Positions 35,244 to 45,009 of a stretch of DNA of 64,000 bases are shown in pieces; positions within the stretch are counted from its first letter, which is position 1, and each line of letters starts with the position of its first letter. The notes beneath the pieces are model-generated. The model saw only the letters and a list, made by a program, of their open reading frames with translations. It ran no database searches and was not told the DNA's origin. Source of the DNA: Chryseobacterium taklimakanense (lineage in GTDB: Bacteria > Bacteroidota > Bacteroidia > Flavobacteriales > Weeksellaceae); NCBI RefSeq assembly GCF_900187185.1, contig NZ_LT906465.1, positions 682,001-746,000 on the forward strand. The letters run 5' to 3'. The position numbers and the translations under genes were made by a program.

Positions 35244-38204
35244 TTACTTAATTTGTTTTTTAACTTCACGCGCTTCGGCTACCACATCCGGAAAGTCCTG
35301 ATAGTTTGCGATAATCTGATCCACAGTGTAACTCGCCTGATAACTGTCCTTCAAACCGATATAATTCTTCGCCATGATGACCAGCGCTTTTGCACCCCAA
35401 TATTCTTCGGAGGCATAATTGTTTGCCAGTTTGAATATGGTTTCATTCGAAGTTTTGAAAGCCTTTGCTTTGTTTTGGTAGAACGCTTTTGCGTAAAGAG
35501 CTTCAGCCGCAACTTCCGTATTAGAAGATTTTTCCAGCGAAGCGTATGCAGTTTGCGCGTCTTTATCTTTTCCACTGTTCATCAGAGCTCTGGCCTTAAT
35601 GACTTTGGCACTTTCCAGAATCGAGGCCGAGTTTTTGGAATTGGCTATAACCAAATCAGCATACTGTTCCGCTTTAGAAAAATTCTTTTCCTCAGCAAAA
35701 AGTTTCATCAGCTCGATGTTTGCAAAGTTTTTAATGGTAGCGTTTGATGATTTCGACAAAGGCTCCAGATATTTTTTAGCCTCAGAAGTATTGCCCTGCG
35801 CCAGATAAATTTGTGCAACCCTGGTTTGAGCATCTTCCTGATAATCGTTCTGTACATTGGCAACTTCCTGTAAGATCAGAAGGGCTTTTGTGGTGTTTTT
35901 GGTTTGATAGTAACTTTCGCCCAACTCGTACTGCGCCTGGTAAAGGCCGTCACCGGTAGGGTTTTGGGTTAAATATTTCTCATAAAGCGGAATCGCGCTC
36001 TTATAATCTTTTTTGACGTAAAACTGTTTTGCCGAATTCAGGTTGATTTCGTCCAGTTCGGAAGCATCGATCCTCACGCCCAAACTTCTGGCAAATTCCT
36101 GATAACCTGCAACATCACCGTTCTTTACATATATCGGTCTTGCAGCCTGTACGATTTTCGAAGCGTAAGCGGTGTTTTTATACTGATTCCCTAACGATTT
36201 CAGTTCTGCCAAGGCTTTTTCAGGCTGGCTTTGGTCGATGTAATTCTGCGCACGGTAAATCTGCGAATTGGCGACTAAATCTTTGTCAGTACTGTTTTTA
36301 ATCACCCTTTCAAAATATTCATTAGATTTGGCGAAATCATCATTCGAGGAGTAAGCGACACCAATTTCGTAATTGGCATCATCCACATATTCCGAATTCG
36401 GATATTTTAAAATAAGGTTTTTTAAAGTCTCAATCTTTGCCAAAGAATCTCCTTTGAATCCAAGCGCCATTCCCTTCTGGAAAAGTGTGTAATCGCTGGC
36501 ATTATCGGTTTGATCATAGATCGCGATAGCGTCATTCAGCTGGTTATTGGCGTAATATGTATCGGCTAAGCGAAGTTCAGCATCGGACTTAAATTCCGGG
36601 TTTGGATTTTTTAAATACTCCTTGAAATGCGCCTGCGCTTCCTCAAATTTTCCTGATTTGAAATAAGCGTAGCCTAAATCATAATTCAATTGTTGCTTTT
36701 CCGGAAATTCTTCAGATTTTAACCTTTCAAATCTTGTAATCGCTGACGGGAAATTATTTTTGTGATAATAAGTCTGCGCCAGCCAATAAGTTGCGCGGTT
36801 ATTGAACTCTTTATTTTGGTGAAATTCCAGGCTTCGCATAAAATATTTTTCAGCTTCGTCATAATTCCCTTTGTTGAATTCTTCAGTCCCAAGAAGGAAA
36901 GAAACTTCCTGATCCACTTTATCCGTTTCCGGCGATGAATTCGGGAGTCTGTCTATTGCCGCCAAAGTTTCCTTATAATTACCAGAATACAGATAAGATT
37001 TCACCAATAAGCTGCGCATTTCAGCATTCATCTGGCTTCCCGGATATTTGTCAATATAGTTCTGAATGACCGTAGGAGCGGCTTCAAAAGGATTCCCGAT
37101 ATCGTAGCTCAATTTTGCATACTGCCCGTGTGCGAGTTGCTGTACTTTCGCATCATAACTCATCTGATACGCCGACCGAAATGCAGAAAGTGCCTCCTGC
37201 TTATTGTTGGTCTGCAGATAGGCATTCCCCAGCTGGTAATAAGCGTTTTGCGCCATCGCCGAATTGCTGTTGATCAGCCTGTTGTAGTAGGAAACCGCCT
37301 CGTCGTATCTCTTCAGGTTTGCTGCTACAAAACCCATTTCATAAAGGTCGCTCTCACTTGGATTCTGCTGTTTATCCAAATAAATTTTAAGGTGCGGATA
37401 TGCTGAAGCATAGTCTTTTTTCATAAAATAACTTTCCCCGATAATCTTGTGAACTTCAGCCCGATACGATTCGGAAATGTTCTCATTCAGCAGCGAATTT
37501 CCTTCTGAGATGGCCCGGTCGTAATCTTTATCATTGAAGGCCAGCTGTACATAATAGGGACGAACCAGCTTGGCATATTTTTCTTCATTTTTGATGGAAT
37601 CGAAGAAGCTGAACGCTTTATCATTCTGCCCGTCAGCGTAATAAAGGTGGCCGAGCATATAGGCGATGTCTCCCCTGGCCTGAACGTCGGCATTTTTATA
37701 CGCTTCTTCCAGCGCTTCGATTGCGCCGTTGGAATCGCCGGTCATAAATTTGGCATAACCCAATTTCAGGATATACTCTGTGTTTTCAGTTTTTGAGAGC
37801 TCATACTGATTGACTTTCTGCAAAGTTTCCAGTGCTTTTCCGAAATCTTTTTTAGTCAAATAAAAATCAGCAAGCGGTAAGTTTGCCTGGGCAAAATAGG
37901 CTGAATTCGGGTATTGGCGCATAAAAGCGTCAAGACCTTCCTCAGCGTGGTTTTTCTGCAGGATAACGCCAATCACATTATCGAAAAACTGCGCCATCTC
38001 TTTCTCTGAATTTGAAAGATTCTGGTTGTAGAAGTACTGGCGGGCATATTCGAACTGGGAGGCGTTATAAATTTTAGTTTGGTAGAGGTTTTCAGCCAGG
38101 TCGAAACGGTAACTTTCTTTGGCGCTGAAATATTGAGACTGCTGCGCCCCGGAAAATCCGAAATATAAAAACGCAGCGGAAACGATGATTTTTTTTGAAT
38201 TCAT
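35244..38204 (-). CDS. Exported large TPR-repeat protein
   Basis: A 986-residue protein with a signal peptide (about 1-20, ending FSGAQ) and tetratricopeptide-like repeats along its whole length, many with the A..Y...A pattern, for example AIPLYEKYLTQNPTGDGLYQ. TPR solenoids are protein-binding scaffolds. Periplasmic TPR proteins paired with outer-membrane barrels are usual in Bacteroidetes, and a role in envelope assembly or transport is plausible but unproven. I take the ATG 38202-38204 rather than the longer frame because the signal peptide begins there. Convergent or divergent overlap is absent; the APC permease gene starts 305 bp away on the other strand. Confidence 0.85.
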   Translation of the reverse strand: MNSKKIIVSAAFLYFGFSGAQQSQYFSAKESYRFDLAENLYQTKIYNASQFEYARQYFYNQNLSNSEKEMAQFFDNVIGVILQKNHAEEGLDAFMRQYPNSAYFAQANLPLADFYLTKKDFGKALETLQKVNQYELSKTENTEYILKLGYAKFMTGDSNGAIEALEEAYKNADVQARGDIAYMLGHLYYADGQNDKAFSFFDSIKNEEKYAKLVRPYYVQLAFNDKDYDRAISEGNSLLNENISESYRAEVHKIIGESYFMKKDYASAYPHLKIYLDKQQNPSESDLYEMGFVAANLKRYDEAVSYYNRLINSNSAMAQNAYYQLGNAYLQTNNKQEALSAFRSAYQMSYDAKVQQLAHGQYAKLSYDIGNPFEAAPTVIQNYIDKYPGSQMNAEMRSLLVKSYLYSGNYKETLAAIDRLPNSSPETDKVDQEVSFLLGTEEFNKGNYDEAEKYFMRSLEFHQNKEFNNRATYWLAQTYYHKNNFPSAITRFERLKSEEFPEKQQLNYDLGYAYFKSGKFEEAQAHFKEYLKNPNPEFKSDAELRLADTYYANNQLNDAIAIYDQTDNASDYTLFQKGMALGFKGDSLAKIETLKNLILKYPNSEYVDDANYEIGVAYSSNDDFAKSNEYFERVIKNSTDKDLVANSQIYRAQNYIDQSQPEKALAELKSLGNQYKNTAYASKIVQAARPIYVKNGDVAGYQEFARSLGVRIDASELDEINLNSAKQFYVKKDYKSAIPLYEKYLTQNPTGDGLYQAQYELGESYYQTKNTTKALLILQEVANVQNDYQEDAQTRVAQIYLAQGNTSEAKKYLEPLSKSSNATIKNFANIELMKLFAEEKNFSKAEQYADLVIANSKNSASILESAKVIKARALMNSGKDKDAQTAYASLEKSSNTEVAAEALYAKAFYQNKAKAFKTSNETIFKLANNYASEEYWGAKALVIMAKNYIGLKDSYQASYTVDQIIANYQDFPDVVAEAREVKKQIK

Positions 38205-38483
38205 TAAAAATTGTTTTTCAAAAAAGTTTTTTAATATCAAGGAATGTGCAGCCAGGAAATTAGCCACATTTAACCAACGAAAATATACAAAAGATATTGC
38301 CTGCACAAGTTTTTAGCTTATTGTGGAAATGTGGATAACGTTAAACTTTTCTTAAAAAAACAATGTAAAAGCGATGTTTTTATTCTATTTAAAAATAAAT
38401 TTTCTTTACTCATAAAAAGCGTGGTTTTCATTATAAATTAAGAGCAATAAACGGTTTTTTATATCAACAAAAACAATTTTAAT

Positions 38484-38491
38484 TACATTTG
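38484..38491 (+). promoter_or_regulatory. -7 promoter box of the APC permease
   Basis: TACATTTG, 17 nt upstream of the ATG at 38509. No clear TTG element. Confidence 0.45.
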
Positions 38492-38508
38492 TTTTTTCAA
38501 AAATAACT

Positions 38509-40194
38509 ATGAGCCAACTTTTCAGAAGGAAACGCTATAATGAAAACGACCATTCTACGGGACTCAACAGGGTTCTTGGCGTTTGGGATATTGTATTTTT
38601 TGGGCTTGCGGCCATTATCGGTGCAGGAAGTTTCAGCAGTTTGGGCGAAGCCATTTTCAGGGGCGGCCCCGGCGTTATTTCACTTTATATCATTTGCGGT
38701 ATCGCATGTGGTTTTACAGCACTTTCATATGCGGAATTTGCGAGCAGAATACCTACTGCGGGCAGTGCATACACGTATGCTTATGCCAGTTTTGGGGAAC
38801 TGATTGCGTGGATTATTGGGTGGGCACTCATTATGGAATATTCTTTCGGGAATATATATGTGGCATTTTCCTGGTCTGATTATTTTACAAGTTTTGTGGA
38901 AAGGCTTGGCTTTCACATTCCTGATTTCCTTTCTACCAGTTATCCCGAAGCTAAAAAAGCTTTTGAAAGCGGCTCCGAAAATTCCGAGCTTGTCAATGCG
39001 TGGAACTCCGCCCCCGTCATTGGCGGACTGAAATTTATCGTGGATATTCCCGCACTGATTATCAATGCTTTTATTACAGGATTGGTGTATATCGGAGTAA
39101 AAGAAAGTAAAAATTTCAATAATTTACTTGTAATCTTGAAATTGGCGGTGATATTCCTGATTATTGCAGTAGGCGTGGCTTATGTCAATGCAGACAACTG
39201 GACCCCGACGAATGCGCAGGGCGTACAAAGCTTTATGCCGAACGGATTTTCCGGAGTGATGGCTGCGGTTTCCGGAGTTTTCTTTGCTTACATTGGGTTC
39301 GATGCTTTGAGTGTTCTGTCTGAAGAAACGAAAAATCCACAAAAAAATCTCCCGCGAGGAATGATTATTTCGCTTGTTTTAAGCACAGTAATTTATATGG
39401 CATTAACCCTTATCCTCACCGGTATTGTGCATTACAAAAAGTTTGAAGGCATTGGTGATCCACTCGCATTCATCTTCTCTCCGGATAACGCAAACTTGCC
39501 GTGGATGGAATTTGTGGTTTCAATTACAGCCATTGTGGCTATTACGACGGTGTTGCTGGTGTTTCAGATGGGACAGCCGAGAATCTGGTATGCGATGAGC
39601 CGCGACGGGCTGATGCCGAAGAAATTTTCAGAAATACATCCTAAATATAAAACACCGTCTTTCGCGACGATTGTTACCGGAATTGCGGTGGGTCTTCCCA
39701 TCCTCTTTACGGATAAAACTTTCATCCTGGATTTCACCAGTATCGGGACGATTTTCGCTTTTGTTCTGGTAAACGGAGGAATCCTTCTGATGCCGCAAAA
39801 AGAAAAACTGAAAGGCCGTTTCCACCTGCCGTATGTGAATTCAAAATTCATTTTCCCGGTTCTGTTCCTTGGTGGGCTGGCTGGCTTCTATTTCTGGCAG
39901 CCGGAATTTTTCCACAATATTCTGGAATGGAGCGATCCGGCAGAGGGCGAATTCAGGCTTTCGGTGACGGTTTATATTCTGATCAATTTCGTTTTGGTTT
40001 ATCTTTCATTTACCAAAAATTTAAATCTGATTCCGTTGCTCGGGCTGTCTTCATGTCTTTATCTTTTGACGGGAATGACGCACAACAACTGGTTCTGGTT
40101 TCTGCTTTGGTTCGCTATCGGGCTGATTATATACTTCTGTTACGGCGTTAAACACAGCAAACTGGAACAGGATTTGAATGGTGACTTGAAGTAG
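38509..40194 (+). CDS. APC superfamily amino-acid permease (cationic amino-acid transporter-like)
   Basis: A 561-residue membrane protein with about 12-14 helices. Helix 1 has the APC motif GLAAIIGAGSFSSLG, and helix 2-3 has the conserved FTALSYAEFASRIPTAGSAYTY, which is characteristic of the CAT/YfnA subgroup. The expected role is inner-membrane amino-acid uptake, with substrate not predictable. It is followed 38 bp later by the DUF962 gene and may be co-transcribed with it. Confidence 0.9.
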   Translation: MSQLFRRKRYNENDHSTGLNRVLGVWDIVFFGLAAIIGAGSFSSLGEAIFRGGPGVISLYIICGIACGFTALSYAEFASRIPTAGSAYTYAYASFGELIAWIIGWALIMEYSFGNIYVAFSWSDYFTSFVERLGFHIPDFLSTSYPEAKKAFESGSENSELVNAWNSAPVIGGLKFIVDIPALIINAFITGLVYIGVKESKNFNNLLVILKLAVIFLIIAVGVAYVNADNWTPTNAQGVQSFMPNGFSGVMAAVSGVFFAYIGFDALSVLSEETKNPQKNLPRGMIISLVLSTVIYMALTLILTGIVHYKKFEGIGDPLAFIFSPDNANLPWMEFVVSITAIVAITTVLLVFQMGQPRIWYAMSRDGLMPKKFSEIHPKYKTPSFATIVTGIAVGLPILFTDKTFILDFTSIGTIFAFVLVNGGILLMPQKEKLKGRFHLPYVNSKFIFPVLFLGGLAGFYFWQPEFFHNILEWSDPAEGEFRLSVTVYILINFVLVYLSFTKNLNLIPLLGLSSCLYLLTGMTHNNWFWFLLWFAIGLIIYFCYGVKHSKLEQDLNGDLK

Positions 40195-40232
40195 CAGGGA
40201 CTAATCTCACATCTCCTTCTCACAAACTATTT

Positions 40233-40544
40233 ATGAGCGAAAGAATCAAATCATTTCCGCAGTTTTATCAGTTTTACCTTACCGAACACAGCAAAATGTG
40301 GACGAGGATCTTTCATTTTGTCGGGACGTTTTTGGTGTTTTGGGTGTTAGGTTTCGTGATTTATTCAGGTAAAGAACGCTTCCTGTGGTATTTGCCGATT
40401 GTGGGTTATGGTTTCGCCTGGTTCTCGCATGCAGTTTTCGAGAAAAATACACCGGCGACTTTTAAATATCCGCTTTGGTCGTTACTTTCAGATTTCAGGA
40501 TGTTTTTTGAATTATTAACAGGTAAAATCAAATTCAAGTCATAA
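40233..40544 (+). CDS. DUF962/Mpo1-like small membrane protein
   Basis: A 103-residue protein of the Mpo1/YGL010w-like family. FYLTEHSKMWTRIFHFVGT (about 14-32) carries the conserved H19...H28 residues and YGFAWFSHAVFEKNTPAT a second histidine. Two membrane helices lie at about 26-46 and 52-68. Yeast Mpo1 is a dioxygenase in fatty-acid alpha-oxidation with an iron-binding His set; whether the short bacterial form does the same is not known. Confidence 0.8.
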   Translation: MSERIKSFPQFYQFYLTEHSKMWTRIFHFVGTFLVFWVLGFVIYSGKERFLWYLPIVGYGFAWFSHAVFEKNTPATFKYPLWSLLSDFRMFFELLTGKIKFKS

Positions 40545-40549
40545 AAAAA

Positions 40550-40571
40550 TGCCCCGGAAATTTTCGGGGCA
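40550..40571. terminator. Bidirectional terminator between the DUF962 and SPFH genes
   Basis: Stem TGCCCCG / CGGGGCA (40550-40556 with 40565-40571), flanked by an A run on the left and ATATTTTTA on the right, so it can end both convergent transcripts. Confidence 0.8.
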
Positions 40572-40598
40572 ATATTTTTATTAAAATGAAAAATTAAA

Positions 40599-41531
40599 TT
40601 AATGACTGTGTCTGTCCGGTGGATTTGGAAGTTTACTCTTATCCAAGTCAGCAAACTGTTGGGTTGCAGCCATGGAAACCACTAAATCGTTCAGCATATT
40701 GCTCGCTGCAGTCGGCGAATTTGGTAACAGAACCAAATTACTTCTGTTATTGGAACCTACGGAATGAAGGGTATCGTAGTGCTGCGTCACCACGATTAAA
40801 GCCGAAGCTTCCGCTGCGTTGATATTGACGTCGTTCAGCATTTCTACAGACTCTTTCAAACCTTTTGCAATTTCTCTTCTCTGGTCAGCAATACCCTGGC
40901 CCTGAAGTTTTTTCGATTCTGCTTCAGCTTTTGCCACAGCAACAATTCTGATTCTCTGAGCTTCAGATTCATACTCCGCAGCGGTTTTTTCGCGTTCTGC
41001 GGCATTGATACGGTTCATGGCGTGTTTTACCTGCTCATCCGGGTCGATATCGGTAACCAGAGCTTTGATGATGTCATAACCGTAGCTTTGCATCGCGTCC
41101 TGAAGCTCGCCTTTTACAGCAATTGCGATATCATCTTTTCTCACAAAGACATCGTCGAGTTTCATTTTTGGAACTTCAGCTCTCACCACGTCGAAAACGT
41201 AGGAAGTGATCTGTCCTTCCGGATATTCCAATTTATAGAATGCATCAGCCACCTGTTCCCGGATTACCTGATACTGCACGGAAACCTTCATCTTGACGAA
41301 AACATTATCCAAAGTTTTTGTATCGATGATGACATCCAGCTGCTGAATCCTGAGATTCATTCTTTTTGAAATCTGGTCAATTAACGGAATCTTGAGGTGA
41401 AAACCGGCATGGCGCACCGACTGCAATTTACCGAAACGTTCTACAATAGCGGCTGTTTGCTGCTTTACAATAAAGAAAGAAGCGAATAAAATAATGAGCC
41501 CCAGAAAGGCTACAATTCCGATTAATGACAT
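40599..41531 (-). CDS. SPFH/Band 7 (stomatin-like) membrane protein
   Basis: A 310-residue protein. One N-terminal helix (about 3-24) is followed by the SPFH domain opening QQTAAIVERFGKLQSVRHAGFHLKIP, then a long coiled-coil (about 175-225, EREKTAAEYESEAQRI) typical of flotillin/stomatin assembly. These proteins form ring- or cage-like membrane microdomains and often help proteases such as FtsH. No NfeD or protease partner is adjacent. Single-gene unit. Confidence 0.9.
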   Translation of the reverse strand: MSLIGIVAFLGLIILFASFFIVKQQTAAIVERFGKLQSVRHAGFHLKIPLIDQISKRMNLRIQQLDVIIDTKTLDNVFVKMKVSVQYQVIREQVADAFYKLEYPEGQITSYVFDVVRAEVPKMKLDDVFVRKDDIAIAVKGELQDAMQSYGYDIIKALVTDIDPDEQVKHAMNRINAAEREKTAAEYESEAQRIRIVAVAKAEAESKKLQGQGIADQRREIAKGLKESVEMLNDVNINAAEASALIVVTQHYDTLHSVGSNNRSNLVLLPNSPTAASNMLNDLVVSMAATQQFADLDKSKLPNPPDRHSH

Positions 41532-41610
41532 AATTTAGAGTTTTTTAAGTTTATTAATTAGTCTGATTTCTCTGTTGAAAGTTACAGATTTTTTCTGATT
41601 TAAAATCAGA

Positions 41611-42966
41611 TTAAACCGTCATGCCGATATCAATACCTTTTATTTTACGGTAAAGGTCTGTGGCGAAATTATCCGTCATGCCAGACACAAAATCCAGAAC
41701 ACCCAGCACTTTCTGATAAACGGTTCCGTCTTCATAATGGAACTGCTGCGGCATCAGCTGGAGTGCTTTTTTATCATATGATTTTCTTTCGGATTTATCT
41801 TTGATGATTGGTGGGATGAAATGGTTCAGCAACTCGTACATGACGTTATAGCCAGCATTTTCAATCTCCACAACAGAGCGGTGGCCGTATATTTTTTCAA
41901 TGGAAAAACTTTCAATTTCCTGTAGTGACGGATTTACAGTTTTATACGAATCCAAAAGCGCCAGGTGCAAAGTTCCGTTCAAAATCTTATCAAAACTTTC
42001 ACGGTAAATTTCTATGGATGTATTGATGAGCGCATTGATGACTTTTGCCCGCAAATAAGAAATTCTCTCGTTGGCATTAGTCAGCGTACTTCGCTTAACC
42101 ATAACCCTCTCCAGATTTTGATTTTCAGATTTTATCAGTTCAAAAAACAAATCTTCAATATCTGAAGTTGCTACAATTCCCAATCTGTGAGCATCTTCCA
42201 TATCGATGATGTTGTAGCAGATATCGTCCGCCGCTTCCACAAGCCACACAAAAGGGTGACGCTTAAAAATCGTAGGCTCGCTACTTTCCGGAATCATATT
42301 CACGGAATTTGCGATCTGAAGGAAGGTTTCCTTTTCATTTTGAAAAAAGCCAAACTTTTTGCGGTGCAGAATTCCTTTTTTCTTGGCAACGGCTTCGCAC
42401 GGATACTTCGCGATGCTTGCAAGCGTGGTGTGCGTCAATTGGGTTCCGCCGTCGTCTTTGCCTTGTTGCTTGTGCGTCAAAACCCGGACCGCATTGGCAT
42501 TTCCCTCAAAATTCACCAAATCGGCCCACTCTTTTTCATTAAATTTTTCTTTTAAACCTGATTCATTTCTTTCAAAATAACTGGCGATCGCATCCTCCCC
42601 GGAGTGCCCAAAAGCCGGATTACCAACGTCGTGACAAAGGCAGGCCGCTGCAATCACATTGCTTAGATTATGAAGGTAAAAGTTTTTGGAGTCGTCTGAC
42701 AGTTCATTTGAGAAATTCTGAACAATAAATTCGCCGGCCAAACTTCCCAAACTTCGGCCAACAGAAGAAACTTCCAAAGAATGTGTCAACCGGTTATGCA
42801 CAAAAACACTGCCCGGGAGCGGAAAAACCTGTGTCTTGTTCTGCAGTCTACGAAACGCGGATGAGAAAATAATACGGTCGAAATCGCGCTGAAAATCTGT
42901 TCGGGAAGCGGAAGTAGCACCGTGGTTGCCAGTGCGGCGGTTGGTGTAGAGTTGGTTTAAGTTCAT
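41611..42966 (-). CDS. dgt: Deoxynucleoside triphosphate triphosphohydrolase (dGTPase-type HD protein)
   Basis: A 451-residue HD-domain phosphohydrolase. It shows RRLQNKTQVFPLP (about 39-51), VHNRLTHSLEVSSVGR, and the HD pair in AACLCHDVGNPAFGHSGED (about 112-130), all hallmarks of the dGTPase/SAMHD1-like family that splits dNTPs into nucleoside and triphosphate. The family controls dNTP pools. Length fits the bacterial group. The neighbours suggest no specialised role. Confidence 0.93.
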   Translation of the reverse strand: MNLNQLYTNRRTGNHGATSASRTDFQRDFDRIIFSSAFRRLQNKTQVFPLPGSVFVHNRLTHSLEVSSVGRSLGSLAGEFIVQNFSNELSDDSKNFYLHNLSNVIAAACLCHDVGNPAFGHSGEDAIASYFERNESGLKEKFNEKEWADLVNFEGNANAVRVLTHKQQGKDDGGTQLTHTTLASIAKYPCEAVAKKKGILHRKKFGFFQNEKETFLQIANSVNMIPESSEPTIFKRHPFVWLVEAADDICYNIIDMEDAHRLGIVATSDIEDLFFELIKSENQNLERVMVKRSTLTNANERISYLRAKVINALINTSIEIYRESFDKILNGTLHLALLDSYKTVNPSLQEIESFSIEKIYGHRSVVEIENAGYNVMYELLNHFIPPIIKDKSERKSYDKKALQLMPQQFHYEDGTVYQKVLGVLDFVSGMTDNFATDLYRKIKGIDIGMTV

Positions 42967-43077
42967 TTTATTGTGGGGTAAAGCCAGTCATCAATTGTAA
43001 GCCTATAACTGTTTTTCATAAATATAACTTACAGCAATAGAAATAAATTAGCCATGCTGAAAACCTAATACGTTACT

Positions 43078-43581
43078 TTAATTATTTTCAGTAAAAACAG
43101 ATATCAAAATTTGCTCTCTAACCGGACGCTGACATTTCGCGAACGGCATTACCTTTATGATTTCCTGAGATTTGACCAACGAAACCATATGATCTGCAAC
43201 TCTGTCATCAGAAACCTTTAGTTTCTCAATCTTTTCATAATTTCCTGCAAAACCTACCCAGATTCTTATTCTGTTTTCACCAGCTTTTACATCAGCAGGA
43301 ATTTTTAATCTTTTTTGAAATTCAGGCTGAAATTTTAAAAGGTCTCCGTAAAAATCTGCTTCTGAATAACCGTCCTGCAAAATCAAATTTCTGGTGTGGC
43401 CTATTATACTGTCTTTTGCTTTTCCGTTACTTTTATCAGCTTCAAAATATTTTTTACAGACATCTTTGTTCCCATCTAAGATTGTGGAAGAATAAGACAC
43501 CTTGTGAAGCGGTAATTTTTTATTGGCTTGTGAAAAAGCAAAGAATGGTAAGATTAAAAGTATGATGAATGGCTGTTTCAT
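43078..43581 (-). CDS. Exported protein with a TonB C-terminal-like domain (weak)
   Basis: A 167-residue protein with a clear signal peptide (about 1-17, ending FFAFSQ). The last 70 residues, with ENRIRIWVGFAGNYEKIEKL and VKSQEIIKVMPFAKCQRPVR, resemble the TonB C-terminal fold pattern seen in many small Bacteroidetes periplasmic proteins. There is no TM anchor or Pro-rich spacer, so it is not a working TonB. I use the ATG 43579-43581 rather than a TTG nine bases upstream. The IS element begins 30 bp from the start codon and probably separates the gene from its original upstream sequence. Confidence 0.6.
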   Translation of the reverse strand: MKQPFIILLILPFFAFSQANKKLPLHKVSYSSTILDGNKDVCKKYFEADKSNGKAKDSIIGHTRNLILQDGYSEADFYGDLLKFQPEFQKRLKIPADVKAGENRIRIWVGFAGNYEKIEKLKVSDDRVADHMVSLVKSQEIIKVMPFAKCQRPVREQILISVFTENN

Positions 43582-43654
43582 ATTTTTCAAATATAAAAAA
43601 ATCCCGGAAATGGACTGCCCCCAAAAAGTTAGACACTTTTTAGGGGCATTTTTT

Positions 43655-44179
43655 ATGGGGAAAAGTAAATATTCAGTAGACTTTAAATTAAAAGCTATAA
43701 AGAGATATCACAAAGGTGACATTGGAACAGACGATTTAGGAAAACGCATTGGAGTTTGTGGTTCATTGGTTCGTAAATGGATAAAATTTTATGAACTTTA
43801 TGGAGTTTCAGGACTTGTTCGGCTTTCCAATACGCATTACACAAAAGATTTTAAATTAAAGATTTTATCAGTAATTGAGAAAGAGAATTTAAGTTTAAAA
43901 GAAGCGTCGAGAAGGTTTAATATTCCTGCGGAGTCCAGTATTCTTAGTTGGCAGCGTAATTACAAAAAAAATGGTATTTTAGGTTTAGAAAACAGACCCA
44001 GGGGAAGACCTAAAACCATGAGTAATTACAAGCGAAAAAAAAAGAAAACAGGCAAACCCTTAACAAGGGAGGAAGAACTGTTGGAGAGGATTTATTATTT
44101 AGAAGCCGAGAACGCCATTTTAAAAAAGTTAGACGCCTTAATTCAGGAAAGGAAAAATCCAAAGCCATCGAAGAGTTAA
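43655..44179 (+). CDS. IS3-family OrfA (helix-turn-helix protein)
   Basis: A 174-residue DNA-binding protein with two HTH segments: GTDDLGKRIGVCGSLVRKW (about 26-44) and ASRRFNIPAESSILSWQR (about 86-103). A coiled-coil region ends in EAENAILKKLDALIQ. It binds the IS ends and regulates transposition. I start at the ATG 43655, inside the IS; the open frame upstream reads out of the element. The heptamer A-AAA-AAG at 44122-44128 lies in the correct phase for a -1 frameshift into OrfB. Confidence 0.9.
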   Translation: MGKSKYSVDFKLKAIKRYHKGDIGTDDLGKRIGVCGSLVRKWIKFYELYGVSGLVRLSNTHYTKDFKLKILSVIEKENLSLKEASRRFNIPAESSILSWQRNYKKNGILGLENRPRGRPKTMSNYKRKKKKTGKPLTREEELLERIYYLEAENAILKKLDALIQERKNPKPSKS

Positions 44180-45009
44180 GGCAGGACTTTGATTTAGCAG
44201 TACTGCTGCATTGTACATCGATGGCAAGAAGCAGTTTTTATTACTATCAAAAACGATTTCAAATGAAAGATAAATATGCGGAAATAAAAGAAATGATTAA
44301 GCAGATTTATCATCGTCACAAAGGAAGGTTGGGCTATAGAAGAATTACTTTGCTTTTGAAAGAAAAAGGAATTTTGATTAATCACAAAACTGTTTTACGA
44401 CTTATGAAAATATTAGGTTTAAAGAGTATTATCCGAGTGAAGAAATATAAATCTTACAAGGGAGAGCAAGGGAAAATTGCGCCCAATGTTCTACAGAGGA
44501 ATTTCAAATCGGACACTCCTAATCAGAAATGGGCAACTGATGTTACAGAGTTTAATGTATCGGGTAATAAACTTTACCTATCTCCAATCATCGATTTATT
44601 TAATGGTGAAATTGTCAGTTTTGACCTATCTGAAAGACCTGTGTTTAGCCAAATCATCAGGATGCTAAAGAAATCATTCAGAAAAGTAAAATCTACACAA
44701 AACATCATTCTACATTCTGATCAAGGTTGGCAGTATCAAATGAAACATTACCAAAACTTGTTAAAAGAAAAAGGTATTATTCAAAGTATGTCCAGAAAAG
44801 GAAACTGTTTGGACAATGCGGTGATAGAAAACTTTTTTGGAACAATAAAATCAGAAATGTTTTATACCAGAAAGTTTGGTTCCATTCAGGAACTTAAGAT
44901 GGAAATAGTGAAGTACATTCACTATTACAACAATGATAGAATAAGACTCAATCTCAAAGGAAAGAGTCCGGTACAGTACCGAACTCTTTCCTTTGAGAAT
45001 ATTGTTTAA
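44125..45009 (+). CDS. IS3-family OrfB transposase (DDE integrase), made by -1 frameshift
   Basis: The -1 frame is open from the slippery heptamer at 44122-44128 through the stop at 45009 with no internal stop, giving an OrfAB fusion. It can also start at the ATG at 44221 (262 aa). Domains: HTH_21 (about 20-75 from 44221), then the rve catalytic core with D in WATDVTEF, D in ILHSDQGWQY, and E in VIENFFGTIKSEMFY. The tail holds a 22-bp inverted repeat at 44953-44997. Confidence 0.92.
   Translation, partial: KVRRLNSGKEKSKAIEELRQDFDLAVLLHCTSMARSSFYYYQKRFQMKDKYAEIKEMIKQIYHRHKGRLGYRRITLLLKEKGILINHKTVLRLMKILGLKSIIRVKKYKSYKGEQGKIAPNVLQRNFKSDTPNQKWATDVTEFNVSGNKLYLSPIIDLFNGEIVSFDLSERPVFSQIIRMLKKSFRKVKSTQNIILHSDQGWQYQMKHYQNLLKEKGIIQSMSRKGNCLDNAVIENFFGTIKSEMFYTRKFGSIQELKMEIVKYIHYYNNDRIRLNLKGKSPVQYRTLSFENIV
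44953..44997 (+). repeat. 22-bp inverted repeat in the 3' end of the transposase gene
   Basis: CTCAAAGGAAAGAGTCCGGTAC (44953-44974) pairs with 44976-44997 with one mismatch across a single central base. It lies fully within the coding sequence of OrfB and would give a very stable RNA hairpin just before the stop codon. Confidence 0.85.
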
